In this document: in pieces, positions 1 through 7,331 of the stretch
Numbering within the stretch: position 1 is the first letter of the stretch
Layout: each line of letters begins with the position of its first letter
NCBI RefSeq assembly: GCF_004025965.2
Contig: NZ_SAYU02000041.1
Span: forward strand, 1 to 36,795
Direction of reading: 5' to 3'
Source of the DNA: Phycicoccus flavus
Lineage (GTDB): Bacteria; Actinomycetota; Actinomycetes; Actinomycetales; Dermatophilaceae
DNA length: 36,795 nucleotides
Position numbers and translations under genes: made by a program
Notes under the pieces: model-generated
Told to the model about the DNA's origin: nothing
Database searches by the model: none
What the model saw: only the letters and a program-made list of their open reading frames with translations

Positions 1-137
1 AGCAGCCGATGGTCGACGGCGTCGCCCGGGTCGGCGACACGACGGTCGTCACCTCCCGCGGCGCCGGCGCCTGGGGTCCGGCGATCCGGGTGCTCGCGCC
101 GCCCGAGGTGCCGGTCGTCACCCTGCGTCGGTCATGA
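1..137 (+). CDS. Metallophosphoesterase, C-terminal fragment (5' end outside window)
   Basis: Only the last 44 codons are visible, read from base 3 to the TGA at 135-137. They include VGDTTVVTSRGAGAWGP and a following APPEVPVVTLR. This resembles the usual C-terminus of membrane-associated calcineurin-like metallophosphoesterases of the YkuE/YaeI type, in which a phrase like 'SRGLGTWGPPVR..APPEI' follows the last metal-binding His. No metal ligands fall inside the window. The stop overlaps the ATG of the next gene (tag) by 4 bp (ATGA), so the two are probably translationally coupled. The assignment rests on a short tail recalled from the family, so it is moderate. Confidence 0.55.
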   Translation, partial: QPMVDGVARVGDTTVVTSRGAGAWGPAIRVLAPPEVPVVTLRRS

Positions 138-772
138 GCGACGAGGCGTCCGCCACCGGCCGGGAGGCGCGCGGGGAGGGGCTGGTCGTCGGTGCCGACG
201 GGCTGGCCCGGCCGACCTGGGCGGCGACGGACCCGCTGCTGCGCGACTACTACGACACCGAGTGGGGCATGCCGGTCCGCGACGAGCGCGGCGTCTTCGA
301 GCGGCTCTCCCTCGAGGCGTTCCAGTCGGGTCTGTCGTGGGCGACGATCCTGCGCAAGCGGCCCGCGTTCCGGGTCGCCTTCGACGGCTTCGACCCCGAC
401 GTCGTCGCGGGCTACGGCGAGGCCGACCTCGCCCGCCTCCTGGCCGACGCCGGCATCGTCCGCAACCGCGCCAAGGTCCTCGCGACCGTCCGCAACGCCG
501 CCGCGACCGTCGCACTGCGCGAGGACCCGGACGGCGACCTCGCCGCCTTCGTGTGGTCCTTCCGGCCCGCCGACACCCCGCGCCCGCGCACCCAGCACGA
601 GGTCCCGACCACCTCGCCGGAGTCTCTGGCGCTCTCGAAGGCGCTCAAGCGCAAGGGCTTCACCTTCGTCGGCCCGACGACGATGTACGCCCTCATGGAG
701 GCGCTCGGCCTCGTCGACACCCACCTGCTGGGCAGCCACCGCCGCGGCAGCAGCGGCGTCTGGCCGTCCTGA
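134..772 (+). CDS. tag: DNA-3-methyladenine glycosylase I
   Basis: 212 aa; excises 3-methyladenine from alkylated DNA as the first step of base excision repair. Family landmarks are in order: YYDTEWG (residues 39-45), FERLSLEAFQSGLSW with the Glu that reads the alkylated base, the VWSF segment, SKALKRKGFTFVGPT and the C-terminal VDTHLLG. The ATG overlaps the upstream stop by 4 bp. In E. coli Tag a structural zinc is held by two Cys and two His. Here the N-terminal Cys is replaced (PTW instead of CGW), the His of YHDNEWG is Tyr, and the last Cys is Ser/His (LLGSH). The site is therefore degenerate and the protein probably folds without zinc. The N-terminus is about 20 residues longer than in E. 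coli. A hairpin at 850-876 follows. Confidence 0.93.
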   Translation: MSDEASATGREARGEGLVVGADGLARPTWAATDPLLRDYYDTEWGMPVRDERGVFERLSLEAFQSGLSWATILRKRPAFRVAFDGFDPDVVAGYGEADLARLLADAGIVRNRAKVLATVRNAAATVALREDPDGDLAAFVWSFRPADTPRPRTQHEVPTTSPESLALSKALKRKGFTFVGPTTMYALMEALGLVDTHLLGSHRRGSSGVWPS

Positions 773-849
773 CGCCCTCCGGCGGGGGCCCTCGGGGGCT
801 CCGCCCGGTGGACCGCTCCCGACCGTGGGCCGGTCCCGCACACGACGAC

Positions 850-876
850 GGGGCCCGGACGTGACGTCCGGACCCC
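850..876. terminator. Bidirectional hairpin between tag (+) and tRNA-Ala (-)
   Basis: The left arm GGGGCCCGGACGT faces the right arm ACGTCCGGACCCC with one mismatch and almost no spacer (about 5 nt of loop once strained pairs open). There is no T-tract, as is common in high-GC actinobacteria. It sits 77 bp after the tag stop and 11 bp after the 3' end of the tRNA on the other strand, so it can end both converging transcripts. Confidence 0.7.
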
Positions 877-885
877 GTGCGGATC

Positions 886-960
<75 letters not shown>

Positions 961-991
961 GAGTGGGTGTCCCCCTGAGGGGGCGTCGTGG

Positions 992-1020
992 AGTCTACCC
1001 ACGCCCCACCCCTCCCCCAA
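992..1020 (-). promoter_or_regulatory. Probable promoter of tRNA-Ala
   Basis: On the minus strand TTGGGG (1020-1015) is followed after 17 bp by TAGACT (997-992), about 31 bp ahead of the mature tRNA 5' end. The short leader contains CCCCCTCAGGGGG (983-971), a small hairpin that could be a processing signal or the terminator of the phosphatase gene upstream. Assigned by motif spacing only. Confidence 0.5.
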
Positions 1021-1092
1021 ATCGGCCCCGGCCGCCGCGCTCGCCCGCCGCAGGTCGTCCCGGGCCCGCCGGTCGGGAGGGTGCGGGCCGGG

Positions 1093-1758
1093 TCAGGGCG
1101 GCGGCATCGTGGGGTCGGGTGAGCCGTCTCCGGCGGAGGCGTTCCACGTCCGCAGGCGCCATCCCTCGCGTCCCTCGACGAGCTCTCCCCAGTGGCAGTT
1201 GCCGAGCCCGCCGAGCACCCGCCAGGCCAGCGGCTGCTCCAGCCCGAGGAGCCAGGCCACGGCCGCCCGACCGGCTCCGCCGTGGGTCGACACGACGAGG
1301 CACTCCCCCGCCCGGAGGTCCGCGAGGTGGTCGGTGAGACCCGCGCCCACCCGGGCCACGACGTCGGCCATCGACTCGCCGTCGCCGCCGCGCCGGATGT
1401 CCTCCCCGCGCTGCACCGCCGCCCGCTCCTGCGGCCATTCCGCCGCGACCTCCTCGCTCGTCAGCCCCTGCCAGGCGCCGGCGTGAATCTCCCGGAAGCG
1501 CGGCTCGTCGGCGATGGGGACGCCGGCCGCCGTCGCCACCGACTGCCCCGTGCGCCGGGCCCGGGTGAGGTCCGAGGTGACGACCCGCGTCGGCCGCAGC
1601 GCCGCGACGGCCGGACCGACGGCGGCCGCCTGCGCCTCGCCGCGCTCGCTCAGCGGGCTGTCGAGCTGGCCCTGCCAGATGCCGGCGGCGTTGTGCGTCG
1701 TCTCGCCGTGGCGCAGGACGACGACGCGGCGGGGGTCTCGGGCACTCGCCGGGCTCAC
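1093..1758 (-). CDS. Histidine phosphatase family protein, GpgP-like
   Basis: 221 aa, histidine phosphatase (phosphoglycerate mutase-like) fold. The phosphohistidine motif VVLRHGETTHN is at about residues 12-22, SDLTRARRTGQS and FREIHAGAWQG follow, and the second catalytic His lies in VVSTHGGAGRAA. The C-terminal LGGLGNCHWGEL matches the LGGMGN.SW segment of mycobacterial Rv2419c. That protein is glucosyl-3-phosphoglycerate phosphatase (GpgP) and sits in the same nadD-rsfS-gpgP order. Start is GTG at 1758, whose GTGA overlaps the rsfS stop by 4 bp, so it is coupled to rsfS. The family is certain. The GpgP substrate is inferred from synteny, and a broader phosphoglycerate mutase-like or alpha-ribazole phosphatase role remains possible. 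Confidence 0.88.
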   Translation of the reverse strand: MSPASARDPRRVVVLRHGETTHNAAGIWQGQLDSPLSERGEAQAAAVGPAVAALRPTRVVTSDLTRARRTGQSVATAAGVPIADEPRFREIHAGAWQGLTSEEVAAEWPQERAAVQRGEDIRRGGDGESMADVVARVGAGLTDHLADLRAGECLVVSTHGGAGRAAVAWLLGLEQPLAWRVLGGLGNCHWGELVEGREGWRLRTWNASAGDGSPDPTMPPP

Positions 1759-2135
1759 CGACCGCCCTGCTCGGTGCCGACGACGCCGAGGTCGACCGCG
1801 GGGCAGTCCTTCCAGAGGCGCTCGAGCTCGTAGAACTCGCGTTCCTCGTCGTGCTGGACGTGGACGACGACGTCGACGAAGTCGATGAGGACCCAGCGGC
1901 CCTCGCGCTGGCCCTCGCGGCGGGCCGGCTTGGCGCCGAGGGCGCGCAGCACGTCCTCGACCTCGTCGACGATGGAGCCCACCTGCCGCTCGGACTCGGC
2001 GGAGACGATGACGAACACGTCGGTGAGGGCGAGCTGGTCGGACACGTCGATGCCGGTGATGGTCGTGGCGAGCTTGTCGGCCGCCGCGGTGGCGGCGGCG
2101 CGGGCGAGCTCGAGGGCGCGGTCGGTGGCGGTCAC
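1755..2135 (-). CDS. rsfS: Ribosomal silencing factor RsfS
   Basis: 126 aa. RsfS (Iojap/YbeB family) binds L14 on the 50S subunit and blocks joining of the 30S subunit when nutrients are low. The family core is visible: [55 protein letters not shown] and the tail [12 protein letters not shown]. Length matches the family. GTG start at 2135 overlaps the nadD stop by 4 bp (GTGA), and its own stop overlaps the next start in the same way, giving a tightly coupled nadD-rsfS-phosphatase unit. In-frame sequence upstream of this GTG is antisense shadow of nadD. Confidence 0.96.
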   Translation of the reverse strand: MTATDRALELARAAATAAADKLATTITGIDVSDQLALTDVFVIVSAESERQVGSIVDEVEDVLRALGAKPARREGQREGRWVLIDFVDVVVHVQHDEEREFYELERLWKDCPAVDLGVVGTEQGGR

Positions 2136-2716
2136 GGTGCTCCTCGGTAGAGGCGGTGCTTGGAGATGTACTGGACGACGCCGTCGGGCACGAGGTACCA
2201 GACCGGCTCGCCGGCCCGGACCCTGTCCCGGCAGCCGGTGGACGAGATCGCCATGGCCGGGACCTCCTGCAGGGTCACCCGGTCCTTGGGCAGGCCGAGC
2301 TCGGAGAGGACGTACCCGGGCCGGGTCACCCCGACGAACCGCGCGAGGTCCCAGAGCTCGTCGGCGTCCTTCCACGACAGGATCTGGGTGAGGGCGTCGG
2401 CGCCGGTGATGAAGAACAGCTCGGCGTCCGGACGCTGCCGGCGCAGGTCGCGCAGCGTGTCGACGGTGTACGTCGGGCCGTCCCGGTCGATGTCGACGCG
2501 CGAGACGGTGAAGCGCGGGTTGGACGCGGTGGCGACGACGGTCATGAGGTAGCGGTGCTCGGCCGCCGACACCTCGCGGTCGTCCTTCTGCCAGGGCCGC
2601 CCGGTGGGGACGAAGACGACCTCGTCGAGGTCGAGCAGGGCCTGGGCCTCGGACGCCGCGACGAGGTGGCCGTGGTGGATGGGGTCGAAGGTCCCACCCA
2701 TCACCCCGAGCCGCAT
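2132..2716 (-). CDS. nadD: Nicotinate-nucleotide adenylyltransferase
   Basis: 194 aa; transfers AMP from ATP to nicotinate mononucleotide, giving deamido-NAD in NAD synthesis. The nucleotidyltransferase motif [12 protein letters not shown] is at residues 7-18, TYTVDTL and FITGADAL lie in the middle, and [10 protein letters not shown] is the C-terminal ATP-binding ISSTxxR motif. ATG at 2716 gives the usual compact N-terminus [12 protein letters not shown]. The gene starts 11 bp after the upstream small membrane protein gene and overlaps rsfS by 4 bp, so the operon reads small protein, nadD, rsfS, phosphatase. Confidence 0.97.
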   Translation of the reverse strand: MRLGVMGGTFDPIHHGHLVAASEAQALLDLDEVVFVPTGRPWQKDDREVSAAEHRYLMTVVATASNPRFTVSRVDIDRDGPTYTVDTLRDLRRQRPDAELFFITGADALTQILSWKDADELWDLARFVGVTRPGYVLSELGLPKDRVTLQEVPAMAISSTGCRDRVRAGEPVWYLVPDGVVQYISKHRLYRGAP

Positions 2717-2727
2717 CCGCGGGCCGC

Positions 2728-2970
2728 TCAGTGGTGACCCGGGTGCTCGGGCCAGTGCGCCCCGTCGTCCGTGCCCTGCGGGGCCCCGGGGACGGGACCG
2801 CCACGACGCGGCGGCGGGGCGTACTTGTGGTGCGTGCCGCGGAAGGACCAGGTGACCCCGAGGAGGAAGGCGAAGGCCAGGATCGCGAGCACGCCGATGA
2901 GCAGCGGCGGGATCGGGAGCTCCCGGTGTCCGGCTTCCTCGGCGGCGACCAGCACGGCGAACGTCGTCAT
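2728..2970 (-). CDS. Small single-pass membrane protein of unknown function
   Basis: 80 aa. A short N-terminal part ([18 protein letters not shown]) is followed by one hydrophobic helix, about residues 23-41 ([19 protein letters not shown]). A polar tail rich in Pro, Gly and His ends PEHPGHH. Length, helix and His-rich end suggest a small membrane protein; I do not recognise a named family. It is the first gene of the nadD operon, 11 bp ahead of nadD. A -10-like TAGGGT (2984-2979) lies 8 nt before its ATG, so the operon mRNA may have almost no leader. DnaA-box-like sites lie just upstream. Confidence 0.75.
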   Translation of the reverse strand: MTTFAVLVAAEEAGHRELPIPPLLIGVLAILAFAFLLGVTWSFRGTHHKYAPPPRRGGPVPGAPQGTDDGAHWPEHPGHH

Positions 2971-2978
2971 GGGGCCCA

Positions 2979-2984
2979 ACCCTA
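2979..2984 (-). promoter_or_regulatory. Putative -10 element of the nadD operon
   Basis: TAGGGT on the minus strand, ending 8 nt before the ATG at 2970. There is no convincing -35 hexamer. The first DnaA-box-like site (2994-3002) would overlap the -10/-35 spacer, so occupancy of that box should affect this promoter. Confidence 0.4.
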
Positions 2985-2993
2985 CCGTCCCGG

Positions 2994-3060
2994 TTGTCCA
3001 CGGATTTCGTCCACAGCCCTGTGCACGACGGGCCGTTTGAGCACCACGGTCTGTGGACGA
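2994..3060. promoter_or_regulatory. Cluster of DnaA-box-like 9-mers
   Basis: TTGTCCACG (2994-3002), TCGTCCACA (3007-3015) and, on the other strand, TCGTCCACA (3060-3052) each differ by one base from the actinobacterial DnaA box TTGTCCACA. A weaker site with two mismatches, TGTGCACGA, lies at 3020-3028. The first three start points are 13 bp apart (2994, 3007, 3020). The cluster lies between the nadD-operon promoter on one side and the proposed RNA promoter on the other. No dnaA, dnaN or rpmH is present, so this is not an obvious oriC. Confidence 0.5.
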
Positions 3061-3104
3061 CGCGCCGAGCCGGGTGGCGCCCCTGGAAACTTCCTGCGAA
3101 CGGC

Positions 3105-3134
3105 TTGCATGCGGCCACCGACGGCGACTAGAAC
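3105..3134 (+). promoter_or_regulatory. Sigma70-type promoter of a proposed structured RNA
   Basis: TTGCAT (3105-3110), an 18-bp spacer, then TAGAAC (3129-3134). It is one of the better -35/-10 pairs seen in the window and is not followed by an open frame with a ribosome-binding site. Transcription would begin near 3141 and run towards the terminator at 3425-3457. Confidence 0.5.
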
Positions 3135-3140
3135 AGACCC

Positions 3141-3457
3141 CACGCCCGCTGCGAAGGGTCGGACCGGACGGCGAGAGCATCCGGTACGGCTCGGCCCAGG
3201 GGGTGGGTCGATCGGATAACGGGACGAAGTCCCCACCCGGCAACGGGAGGGGCCGCGCGCCCCTCCTCGGGGGTGCGTGCCGCGCGCGACGGTGCGGGTG
3301 CCGCGGCCGACGGCCCGAGTCGAAGTCCGTCCTCAGGGGCGGCGCCACCGTCGCGTGGCAGACCTCGTGCGGCTCGCCGCAGGGACCGACCGGCTCGCGC
3401 ACAGCCGGCGGCCGTGCCGCCGGTGAGGGCCCCCGAATCTCATACTCGGGGGCCCTC
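3141..3457 (+). ncRNA. Candidate structured RNA or long leader (unidentified)
   Basis: About 317 nt between a promoter and a strong terminator, without a credible CDS. It holds a series of perfect hairpins: GGGAC-GAA-GTCCC (3221-3233) enclosed by GGGTG/CACCC; GGAGGGGC with loop CGCGC (3246-3266); GCCAC/GTGGC (3344-3359); TGCGG-CTCG-CCGCA (3368-3381); CGGCT/AGCCG (3391-3407); CCGGCGGC-CGT-GCCGCCGG (3405-3423); then the terminator. The last two compete for 3405-3407. I looked for RNase P, tmRNA, SRP RNA and the cobalamin, c-di-AMP, c-di-GMP and M-box riboswitches and recognised none of their conserved strings. It could be a free small RNA or an attenuated leader of the glycosyltransferase gene that begins 66 nt after the terminator. 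High GC inflates chance hairpins, so confidence is moderate. Confidence 0.42.
3425..3457 (+). terminator. Strong intrinsic-type terminator
   Basis: GAGGGCCCCCGA (3425-3436) and TCGGGGGCCCTC (3446-3457) form a perfect 12-bp stem around a 9-nt A/T-richer loop (ATCTCATAC). No T-run follows. It lies 66 bp before the ATG of the glycosyltransferase and must end the transcript that starts near 3141. Confidence 0.75.
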
Positions 3458-3511
3458 CGCCGTGTACAGGCCCTCCACGGCCGATGCTGGGCCCCGCACA
3501 GCGGCCCCGCC

Positions 3512-3517
3512 TACCCT
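3512..3517 (+). promoter_or_regulatory. Putative -10 element for leaderless glycosyltransferase mRNA
   Basis: TACCCT followed by exactly 6 nt (GGAGCC) and ATG at 3524. The same hexamer at the same distance precedes proA and the radical-SAM gene at 24848. With transcription starting at or next to the ATG, no Shine-Dalgarno site would be used. Confidence 0.5.
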
Positions 3518-3523
3518 GGAGCC

Positions 3524-4597
3524 ATGTCCGAGGTCGAGCTGAGCGTCGTGGTCCCGATGTTCGACGAGCAGGAGGTCATCCCCCTGTTCGTCGAGCGGCT
3601 GCGGCCCCTGGCCGCCGGGTGGGGCTGCACGTACGAGGTCGTCTGCGTCGACGACGGCTCGCGCGACGCCACGCCGGTGCTCCTGCAGCGTCTGCGCCGC
3701 GAGTGGCCCGAGCTGCGGGTCGTCCGGCTGCGCGCCAACGCCGGCCACCAGGCGGCCATCTCGGCCGGCCTGGCCCGGGCCCGCGGGCGGTACGTCGTCA
3801 CCATCGACGCCGACCTCCAGGACCCGCCCGAGACCATCGGCCGGATGCTCGAGGTCGCCCGTGAGGAGGACGTCGACGTCGTCTACGGCGTGCGCTCGGA
3901 CCGCTCCACCGACTCCGCCTTCAAGCGCGTCACGGCGCGGGCGTTCTACCGCTCGATCCGCGCCCTGTCCGACGTCGACGCCCACGTCGACGCCGGCGAC
4001 TTCCGGCTCATGTCCCGCGCCACCGTCGACGCCGTCAACGCCCTGCCCGAGCACGACCGGGTGCTGCGGCTCGTCGTCCCCGCGCTCGGCTTCCCCAGCG
4101 CCTCGGTCGACTACCGCCGTGAGCCGCGGGCGGCCGGCGAGTCCAAGTACCCCCTGGCCCGGATGCTGCGGCTGTCCGTCGACGGCGTCACGGGCTTCTC
4201 CATCGCACCGCTGCGGTTCGCCACGTGGCTGGGGCTGCTCGGCGGCGTCGCGGCCATCGTCGTCCTCGTCTACGCCGTCGTCGCCATGCTCCTCGGCGAC
4301 ACCCTGCCCGGCTGGACGTCCACCGTCGTCATCGTGTCGGCGGTCGGCGCCGTCCAGCTGCTGGCCCTCGGCATCCTCGGGGAGTACGTCGGCCGCACGT
4401 ACACGGCCCTCCAGGCCCGGCCGACGTACTTCGTCGCCCACGACTCGCTGGTCGACGCCGGCACCGCGCCCACCGTCCCGGCCCGGCCGCACGTCGTCCC
4501 GGTGCGCACGGTGCCCGAGGACGGGTCGGACGACGACCTCGCCCCGACCGCGGACGAGCCACCGCCCGCGCGCGGCGCCGGCGGTTTCCGGGCCTAG
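3524..4597 (+). CDS. Glycosyltransferase family 2, polyprenyl-phosphate hexosyl/mannosyltransferase type
   Basis: 357 aa. A cytosolic GT-A domain (about residues 5-220) is followed by two membrane helices (about 230-255 and 262-290) and a polar tail rich in Pro/Asp. Key motifs are VVVPMFDEQEVIP, VCVDDGSRDAT (nucleotide-binding DDGS), RLRANAGHQAAISAGL, TIDADLQDPPE (metal-binding DAD), DAGDFRLMSR and GESKYPL. This arrangement is that of DPM1/GtrB/ArnC-like enzymes, which move a sugar from a nucleotide donor to undecaprenyl or decaprenyl phosphate at the inner membrane face. The sugar cannot be read from the sequence. ATG at 3524 is chosen because the protein begins right at the GT-A fold and a -10-like TACCCT lies 6 nt upstream. 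It stands alone between divergent and convergent neighbours. Confidence 0.9.
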   Translation: MSEVELSVVVPMFDEQEVIPLFVERLRPLAAGWGCTYEVVCVDDGSRDATPVLLQRLRREWPELRVVRLRANAGHQAAISAGLARARGRYVVTIDADLQDPPETIGRMLEVAREEDVDVVYGVRSDRSTDSAFKRVTARAFYRSIRALSDVDAHVDAGDFRLMSRATVDAVNALPEHDRVLRLVVPALGFPSASVDYRREPRAAGESKYPLARMLRLSVDGVTGFSIAPLRFATWLGLLGGVAAIVVLVYAVVAMLLGDTLPGWTSTVVIVSAVGAVQLLALGILGEYVGRTYTALQARPTYFVAHDSLVDAGTAPTVPARPHVVPVRTVPEDGSDDDLAPTADEPPPARGAGGFRA

Positions 4598-4665
4598 ACC
4601 CGCTCCCTCTGCTCGGGCGTCCCGCCTCGGTGGGGTGCTCCGAAACGTTCCGGGCGACGTCGTCG

Positions 4666-4823
4666 GGGCGGAGGGCCGGCTGCCTCACCGACCGGCCGTC
4701 CGACCGCTTGACCCCCCCTCCCCCCCGGAACAGGGGGCGTCGTCGGGGCCGACCTGGCCGTCTCCCTCGAGCGGGCTGGGTCAGGGCGGAGAGCGGGGTG
4801 CCTCACCGACCTGCGGTTCCGAC
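4666..4823. repeat. Degenerate 40-bp direct repeat between glycosyltransferase and proA
   Basis: Copies at 4666-4704 and 4784-4823 share the framework GGGCGGAG..., TGCCTCACCGACC and ...CCGAC. The 229-bp gap between the converging genes holds nothing else but a C-rich run (4712-4728). There is no coding signal. The second copy ends 3 bp before the proA stop codon. Confidence 0.55.
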
Positions 4824-4826
4824 GGC

Positions 4827-6119
4827 TCAGGCGCGGACCTGCCCGTCCCCCTCGACGACCCACTTGGTCGTCGTCAGCTCGGGCAGCGCCATCGGCCCGC
4901 GGGCGTGCAGCTTCTGGGTCGAGATGCCGATCTCGGCGCCGAAGCCGAACTCCCCGCCGTCGGTGAACCGGGTGCTCGCGTTGACCATGACCGCCGCGGC
5001 GTCGACCTCGGCGGTGAACCGGCGGGCGGCGGCCCGGTCCTCGGTGACGATGGCCTCGGTGTGACCGGACCCGAAGCGCCGGATGTGCGCCAGCGCGGCG
5101 TCCAGGTCGTCGACGACGCCCACCGACATCTCCAGCGCGTGGAACTCGGTGGCGAAGTGCTCGTCGGTCGCGAGGTCGTGCGGGACGCCCGCGGCCTCGG
5201 CCGACCGCGTGGCGAGCGCGTCGGTGTGGAGGACGACCCCCTCGCCGGACAGCGCGGCCAGCGCCTTGGGCAGGAACTCCTCGGCGACCGCCGCGTGCAC
5301 GAGCAGCGACTCGGCGGCGTTGCAGACACTCGGTCGGTGGGTCTTGGCGTTGACGGTGATGGCCAGCGCCCGGTCCAGGTCGGCGGCCGCGTCGACGTAG
5401 ACGTGGCAGTTGCCGACCCCGGTCTCGATGACCGGCACCGTGGAGCCGGTGACGACGGCCTCGATGAGGTCGGCGCCGCCGCGCGGGATGAGCAGGTCGA
5501 CGAGGCCGCGCGCGGTCATCAGCGCCCGCACGGCTCCGTGCCCGCCTTCGAGCAGGCCGACGGCGCCCTCGGGCAGCCCCGCGTCGGCGAGGGCCTGGCG
5601 CAGCACCGTGACAAGGGCGCGGTTGGTGTCGGCGGCGGCGCTGCCCCCGCGCAGCACGACGGCGTTCCCGGACTTCAGGCCGAGCCCGGCGGCGTCGACG
5701 GTGACGTTGGGGCGGGCCTCGTAGATCATGCCGACGACGCCCATCGGCACGCGCACCTGCCGGATCTGCAGGCCGTTGGCCAGCGTCGACCCGCGGACGA
5801 CCTCGCCCACCGGGTCGGGCAGCGCGGCGACGTCGCGCAGGGCCTGAGCCACCGCGGCGACGCGCGGAGGGTCGAGCCGCAAGCGGTCGAGCAGACCGTC
5901 GCCCATCCCCTGCTCACGGCCGCGGGCCAGGTCGAGCGCGTTGGCCGCGACGACGTCGTCCGTGGCCGCCACGAGGGCGTCGGCGAGGACGTGCAGGGCG
6001 GCGTCCTTCTCGGCGCGCGAGAGCAGCGCGAGCCGGCGTGCGGCGTCGCGGGCCGCGGTGGCGAGCACGCGGACCCGTTCGACGTCGGCGGGGTCGATGG
6101 CGGTGTCGCGCTCGGACAT
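4827..6119 (-). CDS. proA: Glutamate-5-semialdehyde dehydrogenase (gamma-glutamyl phosphate reductase)
   Basis: 430 aa; reduces glutamyl-5-phosphate to glutamate-5-semialdehyde with NADPH, the second step of proline synthesis. Typical features are [25 protein letters not shown]-like [26 protein letters not shown], and [15 protein letters not shown] with the catalytic Cys. The C-terminal part contains [20 protein letters not shown]. Length matches the family. The ATG at 6119 lies 6 nt after a -10-like TACCCT, so the transcript is probably leaderless. proB is 3.3 kb away on the same strand, beyond two oppositely directed genes, so proA has its own promoter here instead of being in a proBA operon. 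Confidence 0.97.
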   Translation of the reverse strand: MSERDTAIDPADVERVRVLATAARDAARRLALLSRAEKDAALHVLADALVAATDDVVAANALDLARGREQGMGDGLLDRLRLDPPRVAAVAQALRDVAALPDPVGEVVRGSTLANGLQIRQVRVPMGVVGMIYEARPNVTVDAAGLGLKSGNAVVLRGGSAAADTNRALVTVLRQALADAGLPEGAVGLLEGGHGAVRALMTARGLVDLLIPRGGADLIEAVVTGSTVPVIETGVGNCHVYVDAAADLDRALAITVNAKTHRPSVCNAAESLLVHAAVAEEFLPKALAALSGEGVVLHTDALATRSAEAAGVPHDLATDEHFATEFHALEMSVGVVDDLDAALAHIRRFGSGHTEAIVTEDRAAARRFTAEVDAAAVMVNASTRFTDGGEFGFGAEIGISTQKLHARGPMALPELTTTKWVVEGDGQVRA

Positions 6120-6125
6120 GCGACC

Positions 6126-6131
6126 AGGGTA
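6126..6131 (-). promoter_or_regulatory. Putative -10 element for leaderless proA mRNA
   Basis: TACCCT on the minus strand with 6 nt to the ATG at 6119. It fits the recurring spacing seen at several genes in this window. Confidence 0.5.
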
Positions 6132-6214
6132 GGCGCGCCCACCGTCGCCCGTCCCACCCCGCCCGCATGCCAGCCAGACCGACGTCGACCGCTGGCCCCC
6201 AACCGCAACGGGCC

Positions 6215-6726
6215 GACGACACGTCCAGCCCTCACCCGGCGTGTCCTCCGCCTCGTCGGGATCCGCGCGTCCACCGTGTCGTCGGTTCGCGGGCCGTCCG
6301 GGGGCAACCGGGCCCCCCACGACGGGAGCAGCCTCGGCCTCACCAGACAACCCGCCTTGGCGCAGGTCGCAGGGTCCCCACGACGGGACGACGACACGTC
6401 CAGCGCTGGCCCGGCGTGTTCCCCAGCACGTCGGGGCCCGCGAGTCCACCGTGTCGTCGGTTCGCAGAGCCGTCCGGCAGCAACCGGGCCCCACGTCGGA
6501 AGCATCCTCGGCCTCACCACACAACACGCCATGGCGCAGCTCGCAGCGTCCCCACGACAGGGCGACGACACGTCCAGCGCCGGCCCGGCGTGTCTCACAG
6601 CACGCCTTGCTTCCGGCAACCACCGTGTCGTCCGCTCGCAAGGTTCCACGACGGGGTGACGACACGTCCAGCGCCGGCCCGGCGTGTTCCCAGGCACGTC
6701 GGGGTCCGCGGGTCCACCGTGTCGTC
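6215..6726. repeat. Four 69-bp units bounded by inverted 9-mers, proA/CYTH divergent region
   Basis: Units at 6215-6283, 6390-6458, 6564-6632 and 6658-6726 are each exactly 69 bp. All begin GACGACACG and end CGTGTCGTC, its perfect reverse complement. Inside, the best-conserved part is TCCAGCGC(C/T)GGCCCGGCGTG, which can itself form a small hairpin. The DNA between units 1-2 and 2-3 (106 and 105 bp) is also repeated, so two full copies of a 174-175 bp period are followed by two shorter ones. The 639-bp gap between the two divergent starts holds no credible gene. Confidence 0.85.
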
Positions 6727-6758
6727 CGCTCGCTCATGCCGGCTGGGAGGATCGCCGG

Positions 6759-7277
6759 ATGACGCCGCCCGCCGACGCCCCGGCCCACGAGTTCGAGCGC
6801 AAGTTCCTCGTCACCGACCCCTCGGTGGTGCAGGGTCGCCCCTGGACCGCGATGCGCCAGGGCTACCTGTTCGCCAACTCCGGCTATGCGCTGCGCATCC
6901 GCCTCACCGAGACCTCGGACGGCACGGCCGGCGCCGTCCTCACCCTCAAGGGCCCGCGCTCCGGGCTCGGCCGTCCTGAGTCGGAGTGGGAGGTGCCGGT
7001 GCAGGACGGCCTCGTCCTGCTGGAACAGGCGTCGGGCACGGTGGAGAAGCGTCGCCACCTGCTCGAGCACGACGGCCTCGTCTGGGAGGTCGACGTCTTC
7101 GAGGGTCGCCACGACGGGCTCGTGCTGGCCGAGGTCGAGGCCGACGAGGCCGCCGTCGTCGCGGCGCAGCCCCCACCCTGGGCCGGCGCCGAGGTCACCG
7201 ACGACGTCCGCTACTACAACTCCTCCCTCGCCGCCGCCGACGGCCCGCCCGGCCCGGCACCCACCGGCCGGGCCTGA
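6759..7277 (+). CDS. CYTH domain protein (inorganic triphosphatase-like)
   Basis: 172 aa. It opens with HEFERKFLV, the ExExK signature of CYTH domains (triphosphate tunnel metalloenzymes). [19 protein letters not shown] and SEWEVPV follow, then [20 protein letters not shown] and [11 protein letters not shown], the remaining acidic and basic strands of the tunnel. Bacterial single-domain members hydrolyse inorganic tripolyphosphate or, less often, make cAMP; the sequence does not separate these, though the short soluble form favours triphosphatase. The ATG at 6759 is 6 nt after GAGGAT, a weak -10 match. The downstream pdxY gene starts 54 bp later and has its own putative -10. Confidence 0.87.
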   Translation: MTPPADAPAHEFERKFLVTDPSVVQGRPWTAMRQGYLFANSGYALRIRLTETSDGTAGAVLTLKGPRSGLGRPESEWEVPVQDGLVLLEQASGTVEKRRHLLEHDGLVWEVDVFEGRHDGLVLAEVEADEAAVVAAQPPPWAGAEVTDDVRYYNSSLAAADGPPGPAPTGRA

Positions 7278-7331
7278 GCCCGAGCGTCGTCGCCCACCCG
7301 CCGCGCGAGCCCGCGGTGACAGGATGGGACC

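Noticed and set aside
2994-3060. Chromosome origin (oriC)
   Set aside because: The DnaA-like boxes are few and imperfect, there is no AT-rich unwinding region, and dnaA, dnaN and rpmH are absent.
3141-3457. RNase P RNA, tmRNA or SRP RNA in the gene-free region
   Set aside because: None of the conserved strings is present: no GAGGAAAGTCC, no alanyl acceptor end with a tag ORF, and no GGAAGGNAGCA-type SRP loop.
3053-3523. N-terminal extension of the glycosyltransferase across the upstream region
   Set aside because: The frame is open, but it would run through a 12-bp-stem terminator. The GT-A domain begins at the ATG at 3524, where a -10-like element lies 6 nt upstream.
6215-6726. Possible CRISPR array in the proA/CYTH gap
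   Set aside because: There are equal-length units, but the intervals between them are themselves repeated and of unequal length (106, 105, 25 bp), and there are no cas genes. It is not a repeat-spacer array.
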